A stretch of 34,487 bases of DNA from Opitutia bacterium (GCA_029252625.1 JAQXBA010000008.1:1-34487), one strand, 5' to 3'; counted from the first letter of the stretch, positions 18,072-28,435 are shown. The notes: generated from the sequence alone by a model not told the origin. Program-made: numbers and translations.

Positions 18072-18103
18072 ATCAGAGGACGTTGCAGATTGCGGTCTGC
18101 ACC

Positions 18104-18186
18104 GTAGCGACTAGGTTTATGCCAAGTACCACCACGGAAAAGAATCCACGCCGAGAATCTAATCGCGGGATATACCCGCTCGCTAC
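18104..18186 (+). repeat. REP pair (BIME-like), copy 3
   Basis: The first unit after the RAYT gene. The left arm is decayed (GTAGCGACTAGG, with a mismatched partner ATGCCAAG); the right arm GCGGGATATACCCGC plus TCGCTAC is intact. Confidence 0.85.
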
Positions 18187-18200
18187 AAATCAAATCCATC

Positions 18201-18283
18201 GTAGCGACTGTCTTTATGCCAGGAACCGCCTCCAACAAGAACCCACACCGAAAATCCGATCGCGGGATAAACCCGCTCGCTAC
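18201..18283 (+). repeat. REP pair (BIME-like), copy 4
   Basis: Starts 97 bp after copy 3, with a 14-bp spacer similar to that between copies 1 and 2. The left arm has one change (CTGTC for CTGGC); the right arm GCGGGATAAACCCGC is intact. Confidence 0.85.
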
Positions 18284-18293
18284 AGATAAAATC

Positions 18294-18371
18294 GTAGCGA
18301 CTGGCTTTATGCCAGGAATCGTTTGGCAGGGAGCGCCGGAGAGGTGATCGCGGGGTAAACCCGCTCGCTAC
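18294..18371 (+). repeat. REP pair (BIME-like), copy 5
   Basis: Starts 93 bp after copy 4. The left arm GTAGCGACTGGC-TTTAT-GCCAG is perfect, and the right arm GCGGGGTAAACCCGC is intact. The middle segment differs from the other copies. Confidence 0.85.
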
Positions 18372-18402
18372 GATCAGATGCTACAGGAATCCATGCTCTC
18401 CC

Positions 18403-18425
18403 GATTGCGACTGGCTCTACGCCCG
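18403..18425 (+). repeat. Truncated REP left arm at the end of the array
   Basis: GATTGCGACTGGCTCTACGC resembles the left arm only. Its foot is altered (ATTGCGA for GTAGCGA) and no right arm follows. It ends 9 bp before the prmC stop codon, so the prmC end may have cut the last unit. Confidence 0.6.
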
Positions 18426-18433
18426 AAATAATT

Positions 18434-19288
18434 CTACACCTTGCGCGCGAAATAGAAGCGCGGGCGGCCACTCAAATCCTCCAGGCTCTCACCTTGCAGC
18501 CCCGCTGCCGCTGCCAGTGCATCTAGCGCCTCGGACTGTGCGATACCGGTCTCGAGTGCGAGCAACCCGCCTGGTTGCATGTGACTCGCGGCGTTTTTAA
18601 AAATGAGCCGACAATCGTCAAGGCCATCCGCACCCGAAACCAGCGCGCTGTGTGGCTCATGGTCGACCACTTCGGGCTCGGCGGTGGTCATTTCTTCGTC
18701 GGTTAAATACGGCGGGTTTGAGACGATGAGATCATAGCGTTGCACACCTAGCCCCAAAGGACACCACCAACTCCCCTCGTAAAACGTGACCCGAGCACTT
18801 AGCCCCAGAGCGGCCGCATTTTCTGTTGCCAATGAAAGCGCTGCGGCACTGACATCGACCGCATCGACCGACGCCTTAGGATACTTATTTGCCAATGCTA
18901 AGGCTAAGGCACCAGACCCCGTGCCTAAATCTAATATCTGCTTAGGATTCTCTGTTAAGGCTTCACTCACAAGCTCGACCAACTCCTCGGTTTCATAGCG
19001 TGGAATCAATGCGCGGCGATCCACTTTGAGCTCCATGTCACAGAAATCCACCGTGCCAACGATGTATTGCATTGGCTCGCGCTCCGCACGACGCTTGACT
19101 AGGGGGCGCAGGGCGGCGAGCTGCACTTCAGTGAGTGGACGATCGAGGTCGAGATACAACTCCAACCGCTTCACCCCGAGCGAATATGCAATCAACGTAT
19201 CCGTATCTAGTCGTGCATTTGGCACGCCCTTAGATTCGAAGAAAGTCTCCGTACGCTCTTTAATTTCGCGAATCGTTAACAGTGCCAT
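18434..19288 (-). CDS. prmC: Release factor glutamine N5-methyltransferase
   Basis: Methylates the glutamine of the GGQ motif in release factors 1 and 2 using S-adenosylmethionine. The 284-residue protein has the helical N-terminal RF-binding domain (with [13 protein letters not shown]), then a Rossmann methyltransferase domain with motif I LDLGTGSG (119-126) and the catalytic NPPY (191-194), followed by [13 protein letters not shown]. It lies downstream of its substrate gene prfA on the same strand, the classical arrangement. The two are separated by 219 bp containing a heptad repeat and a TATAAT-like box (plus-strand 19419-19424), so prmC may also have its own promoter. Confidence 0.95.
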   Translation of the reverse strand: MALLTIREIKERTETFFESKGVPNARLDTDTLIAYSLGVKRLELYLDLDRPLTEVQLAALRPLVKRRAEREPMQYIVGTVDFCDMELKVDRRALIPRYETEELVELVSEALTENPKQILDLGTGSGALALALANKYPKASVDAVDVSAAALSLATENAAALGLSARVTFYEGSWWCPLGLGVQRYDLIVSNPPYLTDEEMTTAEPEVVDHEPHSALVSGADGLDDCRLIFKNAASHMQPGGLLALETGIAQSEALDALAAAAGLQGESLEDLSGRPRFYFARKV

Positions 19289-19418
19289 AATACGTTCTTA
19301 AAAAAGTAAACTTAACTTAAACCGTGGCGACGTTACTTGCAACGGCCTGTTAGCGAATTGGCCTGATCCAACTGCTAGCCGTGGTAAGCAACGACGCTTC
19401 AAACAAACGATTTCGCAT

Positions 19419-19424
19419 ATTATA
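19419..19424 (-). promoter_or_regulatory. Possible -10 element for prmC
   Basis: TATAAT on the minus strand, about 130 bases upstream of the prmC start and framed by an imperfect inverted repeat (19397-19406 with 19431-19441). No convincing -35 is present at the usual spacing. Confidence 0.3.
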
Positions 19425-19454
19425 GACAGATTGTTTCGAAGTCATTTTCTTCAC

Positions 19455-19503
19455 TTTCAGTTCTCAGGTTTCAGCTCTCCGCTCTCAGCTCTCCGCTCTC
19501 CCG
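19455..19503. repeat. Degenerate heptanucleotide repeat between prfA and prmC
   Basis: Seven 7-mers read on the plus strand: TTTCAGT, TCTCAGG, TTTCAGC, TCTCCGC, TCTCAGC, TCTCCGC, TCTCCCG. The array begins 4 bp from the prfA stop codon. The words match the coaX leader. Here it is about 170 bp from the next start codon and purine-rich in the transcript, so it is not simply a translation leader. Confidence 0.75.
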
Positions 19504-19507
19504 AGTC

Positions 19508-20599
19508 TCAGCCCTCTGCCTGTGCCTTCAATAGATTCTGAATACGGGCATCGTAGTCGAAATCCTGCAGACCATCGATCAGATCCTTGAGATCTCCATC
19601 AATCACGGATGGCAACGACAAGCTCAGGCCAATACGATGATCGGTGAGTCGACCTTGCGGATAGTTATAAGTGCGAATGCGCTCCGAGCGATCGCCGGTG
19701 CCAATTTGGCCCTTACGCTCCGCGGCATATTTCGCATGTTCCTCGTCCTCTTTCGCCTTGAGCAAGCGCGAGCGCATGACGGTTAAGGCTTTGGCACGAT
19801 TTTTAATCTGTGAACGCTCATCGGCACAATAGACAGTCACCCCCGTCGGGATGTGCGTCATCATCACCGCAGAGTCAGTTGTATTGACGTGCTGACCACC
19901 AGCGCCCGAAGCACGCATCGTTGCGATGTCCAAATCCTGGGTACGAATCTCGATATCCACTTCTTCCGCCTCAGGCAGCACGGCCACTGTAGCAGTTGAA
20001 GTATGGATACGGCCTTGCGTCTCGGTCACCGGGACACGCTGCACGCGGTGCACACCACTTTCAAATTTCAGATACTTGTAGGCATCTTCGCCGGTCATAT
20101 TGAAGATAATTTCACGATACCCACCAGTATCGGCCAAACTGGTGCTCATCACTTCCACCTTCCAACCACGCCGCTCGGCGTAACGGCTATACATACGAAA
20201 CAGATCACCAGCAAAAATGTTGGCTTCGTCCCCACCCGCTCCCCCACGGATTTCCATCACCGAATTACGACTATCGGTCGGATCTGGTGGAATCATCGCA
20301 CGCAACACATCGTTTTCCAAGGTTTCGATCTGAGCACGAAGCTCGACCAGTTCTTCTTCCGCCATTTCGCGGATTTCTTCCTCGGTCTCCTTGTCCGCAA
20401 TCATCGCCTCATTTTCTGCGATCGCTTTGTAAGCCGCATTGAAGGCTTCGAATTTTTCGATCAAGCTACTGACACGCTGGTGCTCGCGCCCCACTTCCGC
20501 CGCACGACGTTGGTCGGAATAGAAGTTAGGCTCAGCGATTTGAGCGTCCAAGGAGTCAAGCTTGGCACGAAATGGAGCGATATCAGGAATTTTTGACAT
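19508..20599 (-). CDS. prfA: Peptide chain release factor 1
   Basis: Ends translation at UAA and UAG codons. The 363-residue protein has the RF1-specific anticodon tripeptide PxT (P190-V191-T192, in [10 protein letters not shown]), not SPF, which distinguishes it from RF2. GGQ is at 234-236 within [17 protein letters not shown], the peptidyl-tRNA hydrolysis motif whose glutamine PrmC methylates. Length and domain order (coiled N-terminus, codon-reading, GGQ, C-terminal) are normal. The start ATG at 20599 has no Shine-Dalgarno. The VanZ-like gene lies 113 bp upstream on the same strand. Confidence 0.97.
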   Translation of the reverse strand: MSKIPDIAPFRAKLDSLDAQIAEPNFYSDQRRAAEVGREHQRVSSLIEKFEAFNAAYKAIAENEAMIADKETEEEIREMAEEELVELRAQIETLENDVLRAMIPPDPTDSRNSVMEIRGGAGGDEANIFAGDLFRMYSRYAERRGWKVEVMSTSLADTGGYREIIFNMTGEDAYKYLKFESGVHRVQRVPVTETQGRIHTSTATVAVLPEAEEVDIEIRTQDLDIATMRASGAGGQHVNTTDSAVMMTHIPTGVTVYCADERSQIKNRAKALTVMRSRLLKAKEDEEHAKYAAERKGQIGTGDRSERIRTYNYPQGRLTDHRIGLSLSLPSVIDGDLKDLIDGLQDFDYDARIQNLLKAQAEG

Positions 20600-20678
20600 G
20601 TTATTGTATGTAAGCCCGCAGAATGTAGTGGGTTAATAAATCAATTCGCGAAAGTCGGCACAAGGTCAACCACGGAGG

Positions 20679-20710
20679 GCTGGCGAGGCATAAAATCTCG
20701 CGCTGCCAGC
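20679..20710. repeat. Stem-loop between the VanZ-like gene and prfA
   Basis: GCTGGC (20679-20684) and GCCAGC (20705-20710) pair, with GAG/CTC inside. It lies immediately after the VanZ-like stop codon. Without a T-tract it is more likely an mRNA stabiliser or attenuating structure than a terminator. Confidence 0.35.
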
Positions 20711-20712
20711 AC

Positions 20713-21216
20713 TCATAATCCTTCGCTTTTGAGCACCAGTCCGCGGCGCTGAGCAAGAGCACGCAGACAGAGACTGGCAGCAACGCCGACGACGATGCCA
20801 AGCGTCCCCCAGCCGACATCTGCCAACGATGTAACCCTGTTGGGCAAAACCAGCTGTGCGCCTTCGGTCAATAACAGTAGTGCGAGTAAGAATGCCGCGG
20901 CCCACATACTGAGCGACAGGTGGCGGTGCCCGATCGGAAGGCTGCGGTCAGCTGGCCGCGCTTGATTACGAGTCAGCAGCCAGGGGCACAATAGACCAGC
21001 GGCACAATAAGGCACAGCTGTGCGCAACTCGCCGTAACGATCCGCCCAGTGACTCAGCCATTCTGGCAGCCACCACACTTCCCGCATAATCGGTGATCCT
21101 CGCAGCGACAGATACAGGATGGTCAACAACAGCAGCAGATAACTCGTACGTACCCCCCACTGAAGTCCGACCAACGACAGGACGCGGCTGTGCTTTAAAA
21201 AAGATGGCTTTTTCAT
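20713..21216 (-). CDS. VanZ-like membrane protein
   Basis: A 167-residue membrane protein with three to four hydrophobic helices (about residues 18-35, 65-80, 105-122 and 135-155). The segment VLPNRVTSLADVGWGTLGIVVGV fits the VanZ-like pattern (R-x-x-x-x-D-x-x-x-N/G-x-x-G). The ATG at 21216 begins a basic stretch (MKKPSFLKHSR) before the first helix. The frame is open another 147 bp upstream, but that part contains a diverged REP element and is not protein-like. Function is unknown. It shares direction with prfA and prmC. Confidence 0.65.
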   Translation of the reverse strand: MKKPSFLKHSRVLSLVGLQWGVRTSYLLLLLTILYLSLRGSPIMREVWWLPEWLSHWADRYGELRTAVPYCAAGLLCPWLLTRNQARPADRSLPIGHRHLSLSMWAAAFLLALLLLTEGAQLVLPNRVTSLADVGWGTLGIVVGVAASLCLRALAQRRGLVLKSEGL

Positions 21217-21297
21217 GTTTACGTTAGGTATCGATCGGTTGAGCGGCAATTGTGGGAGCAAGGCGGGCGGCATGTCGATTGAAATACAGCACGAATT

Positions 21298-21366
21298 TGT
21301 AGCGAACGGACTGTTTCCTCGATTTGTCCTGCTAAATGCGTTTTCTGGCTTACAGCCAGTCACTGC
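21298..21366 (-). repeat. Diverged REP pair, opposite orientation
   Basis: On the minus strand it reads GCAGTGACTGGC-TGTAA-GCCAG (21366-21345), close to the left arm of the main array with the CTGGC/GCCAG stem kept. It ends at 21298 with TTCGCTAC. The right hairpin has decayed. It lies in the divergent region between the VanZ-like gene and the membrane protein at 21451, about 3 kb from the RAYT gene. Confidence 0.65.
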
Positions 21367-21450
21367 AAATGTACAAACGCTACGAACGATTTTTTTACTT
21401 CATTTACTTTACCCATCGATAAGCTGTGCTAAAGTAATGTATTATAAATT

Positions 21451-21909
21451 ATGGGTTACTTGACTATTATCATTTTAGGCGCCGTCTGTGGCTTAATTGG
21501 CTCTTTTGCCATGAATCTTTTTATGCGCACTGTTAGTCACGCTTACAGTCAACGAGTAGATATGGTCATTGCCTTGGGTAGCTTTTTTACCGGTACGGTC
21601 GATCGGGCAGCAATACTCGGTACAATTATCCATAGCTTAAGTGGCATTGTATTTGGGATTTTATATTTTCTTCTCATGAACGCGATGAACTCATTAAGCT
21701 TCCCGTCTGCAGTCTTTCTCGGCCTCGGGTTTGGGTTTTTTCACGGGCTGATCATGAGCTACTGCTTGATGTTCATCGCCAGCGAGCGCCACCCGCTTGA
21801 GACCTATCGCAAAGCGACCCTTGAACAAGGACTGCTTCACTTAGTCGGCCACATGATCTTTGGCGGCGTCGCAGGTTTAATTGGCGGTCTGCTCGCACTC
21901 GGTCTTTAA
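21451..21909 (+). CDS. Four-helix membrane protein of unknown function
   Basis: A 152-residue protein with about four transmembrane helices: 3-25, 54-78, 84-108 and 127-150. The loops carry a few charged residues (ASERHPLETYRKATLEQG) and several small glycines in the helices (GLIGSFAMNLFM, FGGVAGLIGGLLALG). No family is recognised. TATTAT ends 5 bases before the ATG, so if this is the -10 box the mRNA would be nearly leaderless. It is followed by the DUF11 lipoprotein gene after 56 bp. Confidence 0.75.
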   Translation: MGYLTIIILGAVCGLIGSFAMNLFMRTVSHAYSQRVDMVIALGSFFTGTVDRAAILGTIIHSLSGIVFGILYFLLMNAMNSLSFPSAVFLGLGFGFFHGLIMSYCLMFIASERHPLETYRKATLEQGLLHLVGHMIFGGVAGLIGGLLALGL

Positions 21910-21965
21910 GTACTGATCAGTCCTCTAGTGCTTTACATGTTAGCTCGAAGCACTAGAACCAAGAG

Positions 21966-23507
21966 ATGAATCGCTTATTTTCACTCATCGCCCTGACTCT
22001 CGGCTGCGCCACGTTTGCTTTTACCGGCTGCCAAACACCTGCTCCTTCTCAACTGGATAGCGGTATTATCGCTGCAACTCAAGCGCCGGTTAACCCATCG
22101 CAAGTGGCTACCGATCAGCCAGTTACTGCACCAGCACAAGGCCTCTCGGTTGATGGTGATTTCGATGTCATCTTCAAGACCGACCAAATCAAAGTCTCGA
22201 AAACCGTGCTGCAGCCAGCATCTGTGGGAGAAAACATCAAATACCGTATTCGGATCGAAGCACTCGCCGCACTCAGCACTGTCCGCATAACAGAGACCAT
22301 CCCCGCTGATATTCAATTTAAGTCCGCCAAGCCAAGTGCTTCCCTTTTAAACGATCAGGCCGCTTGGGTATTTCCCACGATGCAGAAGGGCTCGATACAA
22401 GCCATCGACGTCACCGTTGTCTCCACACGTGAAGGAGATCATCAAATCTGCTCGACCATTTCGGTCGACAGTGCGATTTGCCTAAAATTATTTTCTGGTC
22501 AGCCGCAACTCAACGTCGTCAAACAAGGCCCGAGCAGTATCGAGCTCGGCGAAATCGCTACTTGGACTGTTACCGTGACTAACAACGGCTCTGCAGACGC
22601 GACCAACGTTGTCATCACCGACACACTTCCCGAAGCCTTTGAACCGACCACCCCACTCAGCCAAGCAATCGGTACCCTCACACCCGGGGAAACCAGTGTC
22701 GTTGAGTACAGCGCTAAGGCCATCGCACAAGGCGAATTCCGCAACCTCGCCGTTGCCACTTACGACGGAGGCCCGGCTATCGCCGGTGAAAGTAGTTCCC
22801 CGATCACCGTCGTCCAATCTGGGATCCGTATTCGTAAAAGTGGCCCAGCTGAAGGCTACGTGTTCAAGCCCACTACTTTTATTATTACCATCGAAAATAC
22901 CGGCGATACCGACTTAAAAAACGTTCGCATCACCGATATTCTCGCTAAGGGTAGTTCAGTGGCTGACAATGGCGGCGGACGTGTGAGCGGCAACGCAATT
23001 GGTTGGATGATTCCAAACCTCCCAGCCGGATCCAGCCAATTGATCACCACTGAGATCGCAGCGACTCGTAAGGGCGAGTCTACCAACACCGTCAAAGTGT
23101 TGACCGAAAATGGTCTTGAAGCCAGCGACGCCGTCATCACTAACTGGCTCGCAGTGCCGGGTGTCACCGTCTCGATCACCGACAGCAAAGACCCAGTCCG
23201 CGTGCAGGAGGAAACCGTGTATAGCATACAAGTTCGCAATCAGGGTAAATTTGAGCCGGTCAGCGGCACGGTCACTGTCACTTTTAATGACAAAATCAAG
23301 CCAAGCTCGGTCGCTGGCGATGCCCAAGGCATCATCGATGGTCAAATAGTGACCTTCCCACGTACGACATTGGAACCAGGTAAGGACACAAATCTGACGA
23401 TCACTGCCGAAGGTGCGAATATTGGCCCAGGCCGTGCCGCTATGACCTTCAGTGCTGACTTCCTCAGCGACCCAATCATCAGCCAAGAAACGACCAACGT
23501 TTACTAG
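21966..23507 (+). CDS. DUF11-repeat surface lipoprotein
   Basis: A 513-residue lipoprotein. The signal peptide ends in the lipobox FTGC, with the acylated cysteine at about residue 22, followed by a Pro/Gln/Ala-rich spacer (to about 65). Four immunoglobulin-like repeats follow (about 65-165, 170-280, 282-390, 395-510). They share the DUF11 signature: G-x-x-x-x-Y/W-T-V-T-V-x-N-x-G-x-x-x-x-x-x-V-x-I-T-D-x-L-P, seen clearly in ATWTVTVTNNGSADATNVVI. The proteins of this group are thought to be cell-surface or stalk-like adhesive or structural modules; this is a family expectation, not shown here. A strong terminator follows. Confidence 0.9.
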   Translation: MNRLFSLIALTLGCATFAFTGCQTPAPSQLDSGIIAATQAPVNPSQVATDQPVTAPAQGLSVDGDFDVIFKTDQIKVSKTVLQPASVGENIKYRIRIEALAALSTVRITETIPADIQFKSAKPSASLLNDQAAWVFPTMQKGSIQAIDVTVVSTREGDHQICSTISVDSAICLKLFSGQPQLNVVKQGPSSIELGEIATWTVTVTNNGSADATNVVITDTLPEAFEPTTPLSQAIGTLTPGETSVVEYSAKAIAQGEFRNLAVATYDGGPAIAGESSSPITVVQSGIRIRKSGPAEGYVFKPTTFIITIENTGDTDLKNVRITDILAKGSSVADNGGGRVSGNAIGWMIPNLPAGSSQLITTEIAATRKGESTNTVKVLTENGLEASDAVITNWLAVPGVTVSITDSKDPVRVQEETVYSIQVRNQGKFEPVSGTVTVTFNDKIKPSSVAGDAQGIIDGQIVTFPRTTLEPGKDTNLTITAEGANIGPGRAAMTFSADFLSDPIISQETTNVY

Positions 23508-23531
23508 ACAGACTATTTAGAATTCCCAGAA

Positions 23532-23559
23532 GCCGTCGGAGTAATCCGGCGGTTTTTTT
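23532..23559 (+). terminator. Rho-independent terminator after the DUF11 gene
   Basis: A nine-base stem GCCGTCGGA with TCCGGCGGT (two wobbles), loop GTAA, then seven T residues. Confidence 0.9.
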
Positions 23560-23587
23560 GTGAGCTGTCAAAAAGGCACTTATAACA

Positions 23588-23908
23588 TTATGTAACCATG
23601 CCCACTAAATTAAAATTCGTAAAATGAGTGAACCAAACTGGAAAAACGAAGAAGCGTGCCTGCTCTTCAAATTCTTGCCCTTGCGAATTGCCGGTTAAGT
23701 GAGTAAAACCGACGGATTGGATGCAATTGAATTGCACCAAAAAATATGGTTCTTCGTCGATTGGCTGGCGAAGCATTAACGTCACTATGACTGATTGTGC
23801 CGTGCAATCGCGTGAAAGAATTGAGGTCGCCCTGCCCCCTTCATTGTAGAATGTGTAAATACCGTGTACGATTCGCACACACGCTTCTTGATGTAAATGA
23901 CAATGCAT
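23588..23908 (-). CDS. Possible small protein of unknown function
   Basis: A 106-residue reading frame on the minus strand. It has a natural-looking codon mix and residue composition (aromatic-rich: EPYFLVQFNCIQSVGFTH..FFVFPVWFTHFTNFN) and no similarity that I recognise. A GGAG lies 10 bases before its ATG, unusual for this genome, and TATAAT lies 47 bases upstream (plus-strand 23955-23960), though with no good -35. It would be convergent with the DUF11 gene and divergent from gnd. If it is not a gene, 23560-24108 is an empty AT-rich interval apart from promoter-like sequence before gnd. Confidence 0.45.
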   Translation of the reverse strand: MHCHLHQEACVRIVHGIYTFYNEGGRATSILSRDCTAQSVIVTLMLRQPIDEEPYFLVQFNCIQSVGFTHLTGNSQGQEFEEQARFFVFPVWFTHFTNFNLVGMVT

Positions 23909-23954
23909 ATGAGATAAGCTCCCCGTATTGCGCGTTTTTATAAATATTATTCTG

Positions 23955-23960
23955 ATTATA
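23955..23960 (-). promoter_or_regulatory. Possible -10 element for the gene at 23588-23908
   Basis: A perfect TATAAT on the minus strand, 47 bases before the start codon. The -35 position (AATTAA) is weak. The surrounding 60 bases are strongly AT-rich and could also contain the gnd promoter. Confidence 0.35.
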
Positions 23961-24108
23961 CAATTTCGGGCGTTTTTTTAATTTTGCTAGACTGACCGTT
24001 TACAATTCGCCCCATCACTAACATGACTATTATTCAGCTAGATTCCGACTCTAGCCTTGCCTCAGCCGAGCGAGTAAATTTGCTCCCGGTACTAAACCCA
24101 GAAAAATT

Positions 24109-25614
<1,506 letters not shown>

Positions 25615-25641
25615 CGAAGCTAGTAAATTTTATAACAAAAA

Positions 25642-25670
25642 GGTCTCCCACTGTTGGGGGGCCTTTTTTG
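25642..25670 (+). terminator. Rho-independent terminator after gnd
   Basis: Nine-base stem GGTCTCCCA with TGGGGGGCC (wobbles allowed), loop CTGT, then a run of T. It is preceded by A residues and may also work in the opposite direction. Confidence 0.9.
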
Positions 25671-25804
25671 TTTCATGAATCATTGTCACGGAAATCAAGG
25701 GAGGAACTATCACTGACAACTAGCACAATAAAAGTGCTCAAGAGTATTGCATTAATGATTCTCCAAGTTTGTACCACTTCGAGCATTTTCGATTGATACC
25801 AAAA

Positions 25805-26113
25805 TTACTGCGCGCTACTGGACTCTTTGGTTTTGTAAGTTCGTACGCCTGGTTTTGCGAGGATCTCGAAATACACTGATGTCCATTCATCTGCCAATGC
25901 ATGATCAAGTGCTGAGTTAATTTCGGCCACGTGAAGCGGTAGTGCGTGGTTAGCCGTTTCACCCACCTTGCAATCAAAATCCCAGAAATCCACACCCTCA
26001 GGTAGATTTTTTTTACGCTCACGTTTCACATATTTTCGAAGCTCTGATTTAATTGCTTCGATCACACGCGTGGGCGCATTCTTAGGGTCGTTTATTGGAA
26101 ATGTCTTTTTCAT
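25805..26113 (-). CDS. DUF6172-family protein
   Basis: A 102-residue basic protein starting MKKTFPINDPKNAPTRVIEAIK. It contains the conserved RKYVKRERKKNLPEGVDFWDFDC and HVAEINSALDHA segments and ends YFEILAKPGVRT. This corresponds to the DUF6172 family, whose function is unknown. The ATG at 26113 is used rather than one 48 bp upstream, because the family begins with MKKTFP. It is small, cytoplasmic and highly charged. The gene lies alone, between gnd (convergent) and the membrane protein gene at 27140-26250 (same strand). Confidence 0.8.
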   Translation of the reverse strand: MKKTFPINDPKNAPTRVIEAIKSELRKYVKRERKKNLPEGVDFWDFDCKVGETANHALPLHVAEINSALDHALADEWTSVYFEILAKPGVRTYKTKESSSAQ

Positions 26114-26249
26114 AGCGTCAGTCTTTAAACTCTCTTGTGTCTTATCCCTAATATGCAGCAACGGTCTTCTCGATTATAAATAAATAGTTAAAGTGCTGTA
26201 TATGAAATCGTTGTTATACAATAGTGCGATTTTTCATACTTTGTTAAAT

Positions 26250-27140
26250 TCAGCACACCGACTTACCCAGATAAGCAAGCGACCACATCTCTTTCCATAA
26301 TCGATAGCGCCCATCGTACGATATTTTACCTACTTCTGCTTGAAATTGACGCGGGTTCAGAAAACCACTTTGGAGGTTGAGGCGCTCCAAAATACGCTGT
26401 TGATCGTTGAGCTCCTCGAGTGGAGAATCTTGGAATGGAATTGGTTTCAGTTTACTGTTAGTAAGACGTAACTGGTGTAACTTGAGTAATCGCTTCAATG
26501 AACCGGTTAGTGGTTTACGTACAATATTCCAGGCTTCAGGATAATAACCACCAAAGGGTAGAAACAAATTATCCGTAACCATTCGGCACTCGTTTTCGCC
26601 TTTTGTGCTCAAAGTGTAACAGGCCGTCGCCCCACCCTTGCGTTTGGGGATGAATAATATTTGTAGCCGTATCAGTTTATCGGCACTTTCATAAATTGAC
26701 GCTCGTAAGAACGTCTCTTCAAATAACTCTGCTTTCAGGGCACTGAGACGGGTAAATTCAACATTGCGGAGCCATTGCCTGACTTCAATTAATAATGGAT
26801 CAGCAGGCCATTCATCGCCCTCAGCATTGAGTTTAAAACTCGGAAATAAAGGCATCTCGCTGCGGCTAAGCGCTTTAATCGCTAACCAATAATAGCCTGT
26901 TTCCAATAGAAACCAAAGTGTAAGTCCTGTAATAAAGTGCACCCAATCCGGTCGCAACGAAATCTGTAAAGCTTTGAGAAAATATGAAAACAGGCCCGCA
27001 AACAATATCCAACGTAACCAGCGGCCCAGGACTGTGAAGATTGGAATGCCCTTACGTAAGCCGATGTGAGACAATAAAACTGCTAAAGCAGCGATTCCAA
27101 AAAGAATAAGCTGAAAAGTCGATTGTGTGGTAGCAAACAT
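26250..27140 (-). CDS. Membrane protein of unknown function
   Basis: A 296-residue protein with three N-terminal transmembrane helices (about 10-27, 41-60 and 68-90). A cytoplasmic alpha/beta domain follows (about 105-296) with many Leu, Arg and Lys residues and an LSTKGENECRMVTDNLFLPFGG segment. No recognisable family. The gene is lower in GC than those to its left. It lies just downstream of dnaN on the same strand, but a hairpin at 27236-27265 separates the two. Confidence 0.7.
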   Translation of the reverse strand: MFATTQSTFQLILFGIAALAVLLSHIGLRKGIPIFTVLGRWLRWILFAGLFSYFLKALQISLRPDWVHFITGLTLWFLLETGYYWLAIKALSRSEMPLFPSFKLNAEGDEWPADPLLIEVRQWLRNVEFTRLSALKAELFEETFLRASIYESADKLIRLQILFIPKRKGGATACYTLSTKGENECRMVTDNLFLPFGGYYPEAWNIVRKPLTGSLKRLLKLHQLRLTNSKLKPIPFQDSPLEELNDQQRILERLNLQSGFLNPRQFQAEVGKISYDGRYRLWKEMWSLAYLGKSVC

Positions 27141-27231
27141 GTTGAATTATTAATAAATAGATCTGTTTGTAGCATTATGATGCTCGTTTACGGCGCTTGT
27201 TCCATTTTGATCTTTATCAGTGCTTTCAACG

Positions 27232-27265
27232 CAAACGAGCGAGCGAGACAATGCTCACTCGCTCG
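27232..27265 (-). terminator. Hairpin downstream of dnaN
   Basis: CGAGCGAGCGAG (27236-27247) pairs with CTCACTCGCTCG (27254-27265) with one mismatch around ACAATG. In the dnaN direction it is followed by only three T residues, so termination may be partial. Confidence 0.5.
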
Positions 27266-27307
27266 GCGATAAATGATATAAACAGCGATAACCTGTTGGC
27301 CTAAGTT

Positions 27308-28435
27308 TTAGTTTAGGCGCAGGGGCATGACCACACAGATAAAGTTATCGAGTGTCTTAAATAGCCCTGGACTGAGTTCATCTTTGAATTCGAAAAATAC
27401 CTCATCCTTGGTCAAGGCCTTTAGTGGCTCAATGAGAAACTGAGGATTAAATGCGACTTGAACTTCAGGTCCGTCGTAAGCGATGGCCATTGACTCATGT
27501 GATTCGCCATATTCGGTACTAGAACCAGAAATTTCTAGAAGGTTTTTGCTGACCTTGAGCTTCACAGAATTGCTCTTATCGGATGTGACCAAGGCTGCAC
27601 GGTGCACGCACTCTAGCATCAGTTCACGTTCAATTTTCACGCGGTGCTCTGTCTCTTTTGGAATGACTTGTCGGTAGTTTGGATAGTTCCCTTCAACAAT
27701 TTTGGAAACTAAATATAGGTGATCAACCAAGCCTGTATCACTGGAATCGTCGATGCTGATTTCAAAAGCCGCCTGGCGATCATTGAATGCTATTTTGACC
27801 TTATCACCTTTGCCCATCAAGCGCTCAAGCTCAGCAACTGTTTTAGCGGGAAGAATGAGACTACCTGCGTTGTCTTCGCTGATTTCAGTATCGAGGGCAG
27901 TTAACGCAAGACGTCGGCCGTCAGTCGCGACAAGAGTGAGTTTTTCGTCTGCAAAATTGAAATAGACGCCATTCAAAATATAGCGGTTCTCATCACTGGA
28001 TTGACCATAAGAAACACTCTTTAACATACTGACAATTTCAGTCTGAGAAAGCTCGAAAACGTGTCGGTTTTCAAATGATGGCAGCGGTGGAAATTCTTCC
28101 GTGCTGATACCCATAATTTTGAAGTTTGAACCACCGGATGTGATTTTAGCTTGGTTGTTTTCGCTGGTTTCAACGAAAATTTCATTTTGAGGCAATTCGC
28201 GAATGATCGTCGCCAATTTACGCACGGGCAGCGTGAGGCCACCTGGCTCAGAAACGTCAGCCTTAATCCGGCAGCGAATACCGAGATCGAGGTTAGTCGT
28301 CGTTAACGAAATATGGCCCTCTTCTGCTTCAATCAGCACATTGCTGAGGATTGGCATTGTGGCTCGTGCACCGACAACATTGAGTACTTGTTGTAGGCCG
28401 TTGCTAAAATGATCTTGGTTGATCTTAAATTTCAT
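27308..28435 (-). CDS. dnaN: DNA polymerase III beta subunit (sliding clamp)
   Basis: The ring-shaped processivity clamp of the replicase. The 375-residue protein has three similar domains. It starts [22 protein letters not shown] and contains the conserved [22 protein letters not shown] and [12 protein letters not shown] stretches and the C-terminal VVMPLRLN, which matches the family ending (xxPMRL). Length is typical. dnaN normally lies next to dnaA, but no dnaA is here; upstream on the same strand is pssA. The AT-rich 244-bp gap upstream (28436-28679) is a candidate origin. Confidence 0.97.
   Translation of the reverse strand: MKFKINQDHFSNGLQQVLNVVGARATMPILSNVLIEAEEGHISLTTTNLDLGIRCRIKADVSEPGGLTLPVRKLATIIRELPQNEIFVETSENNQAKITSGGSNFKIMGISTEEFPPLPSFENRHVFELSQTEIVSMLKSVSYGQSSDENRYILNGVYFNFADEKLTLVATDGRRLALTALDTEISEDNAGSLILPAKTVAELERLMGKGDKVKIAFNDRQAAFEISIDDSSDTGLVDHLYLVSKIVEGNYPNYRQVIPKETEHRVKIERELMLECVHRAALVTSDKSNSVKLKVSKNLLEISGSSTEYGESHESMAIAYDGPEVQVAFNPQFLIEPLKALTKDEVFFEFKDELSPGLFKTLDNFICVVMPLRLN

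Noticed and set aside
17275-18371. The 93-97 bp repeat array as a CRISPR
   Set aside because: Repeats are about 80 bp with two internal palindromes, spacers are only 10-14 bp and similar to each other, and no cas gene is present.
20003-20596. A 197-residue plus-strand frame opposite prfA
   Set aside because: Antisense of prfA, which has PxT and GGQ motifs; rich in His and Phe from complementary codons.
21217-21363. Upstream extension of the VanZ-like gene
   Set aside because: The extra 49 residues come from the region of the diverged REP element and do not resemble a signal or a membrane segment.
27308-28435. dnaN as proof that the origin must be here
   Set aside because: dnaN is often but not always beside oriC and dnaA is missing, so its presence alone was not used; the call depends on the boxes and the composition switch as well.
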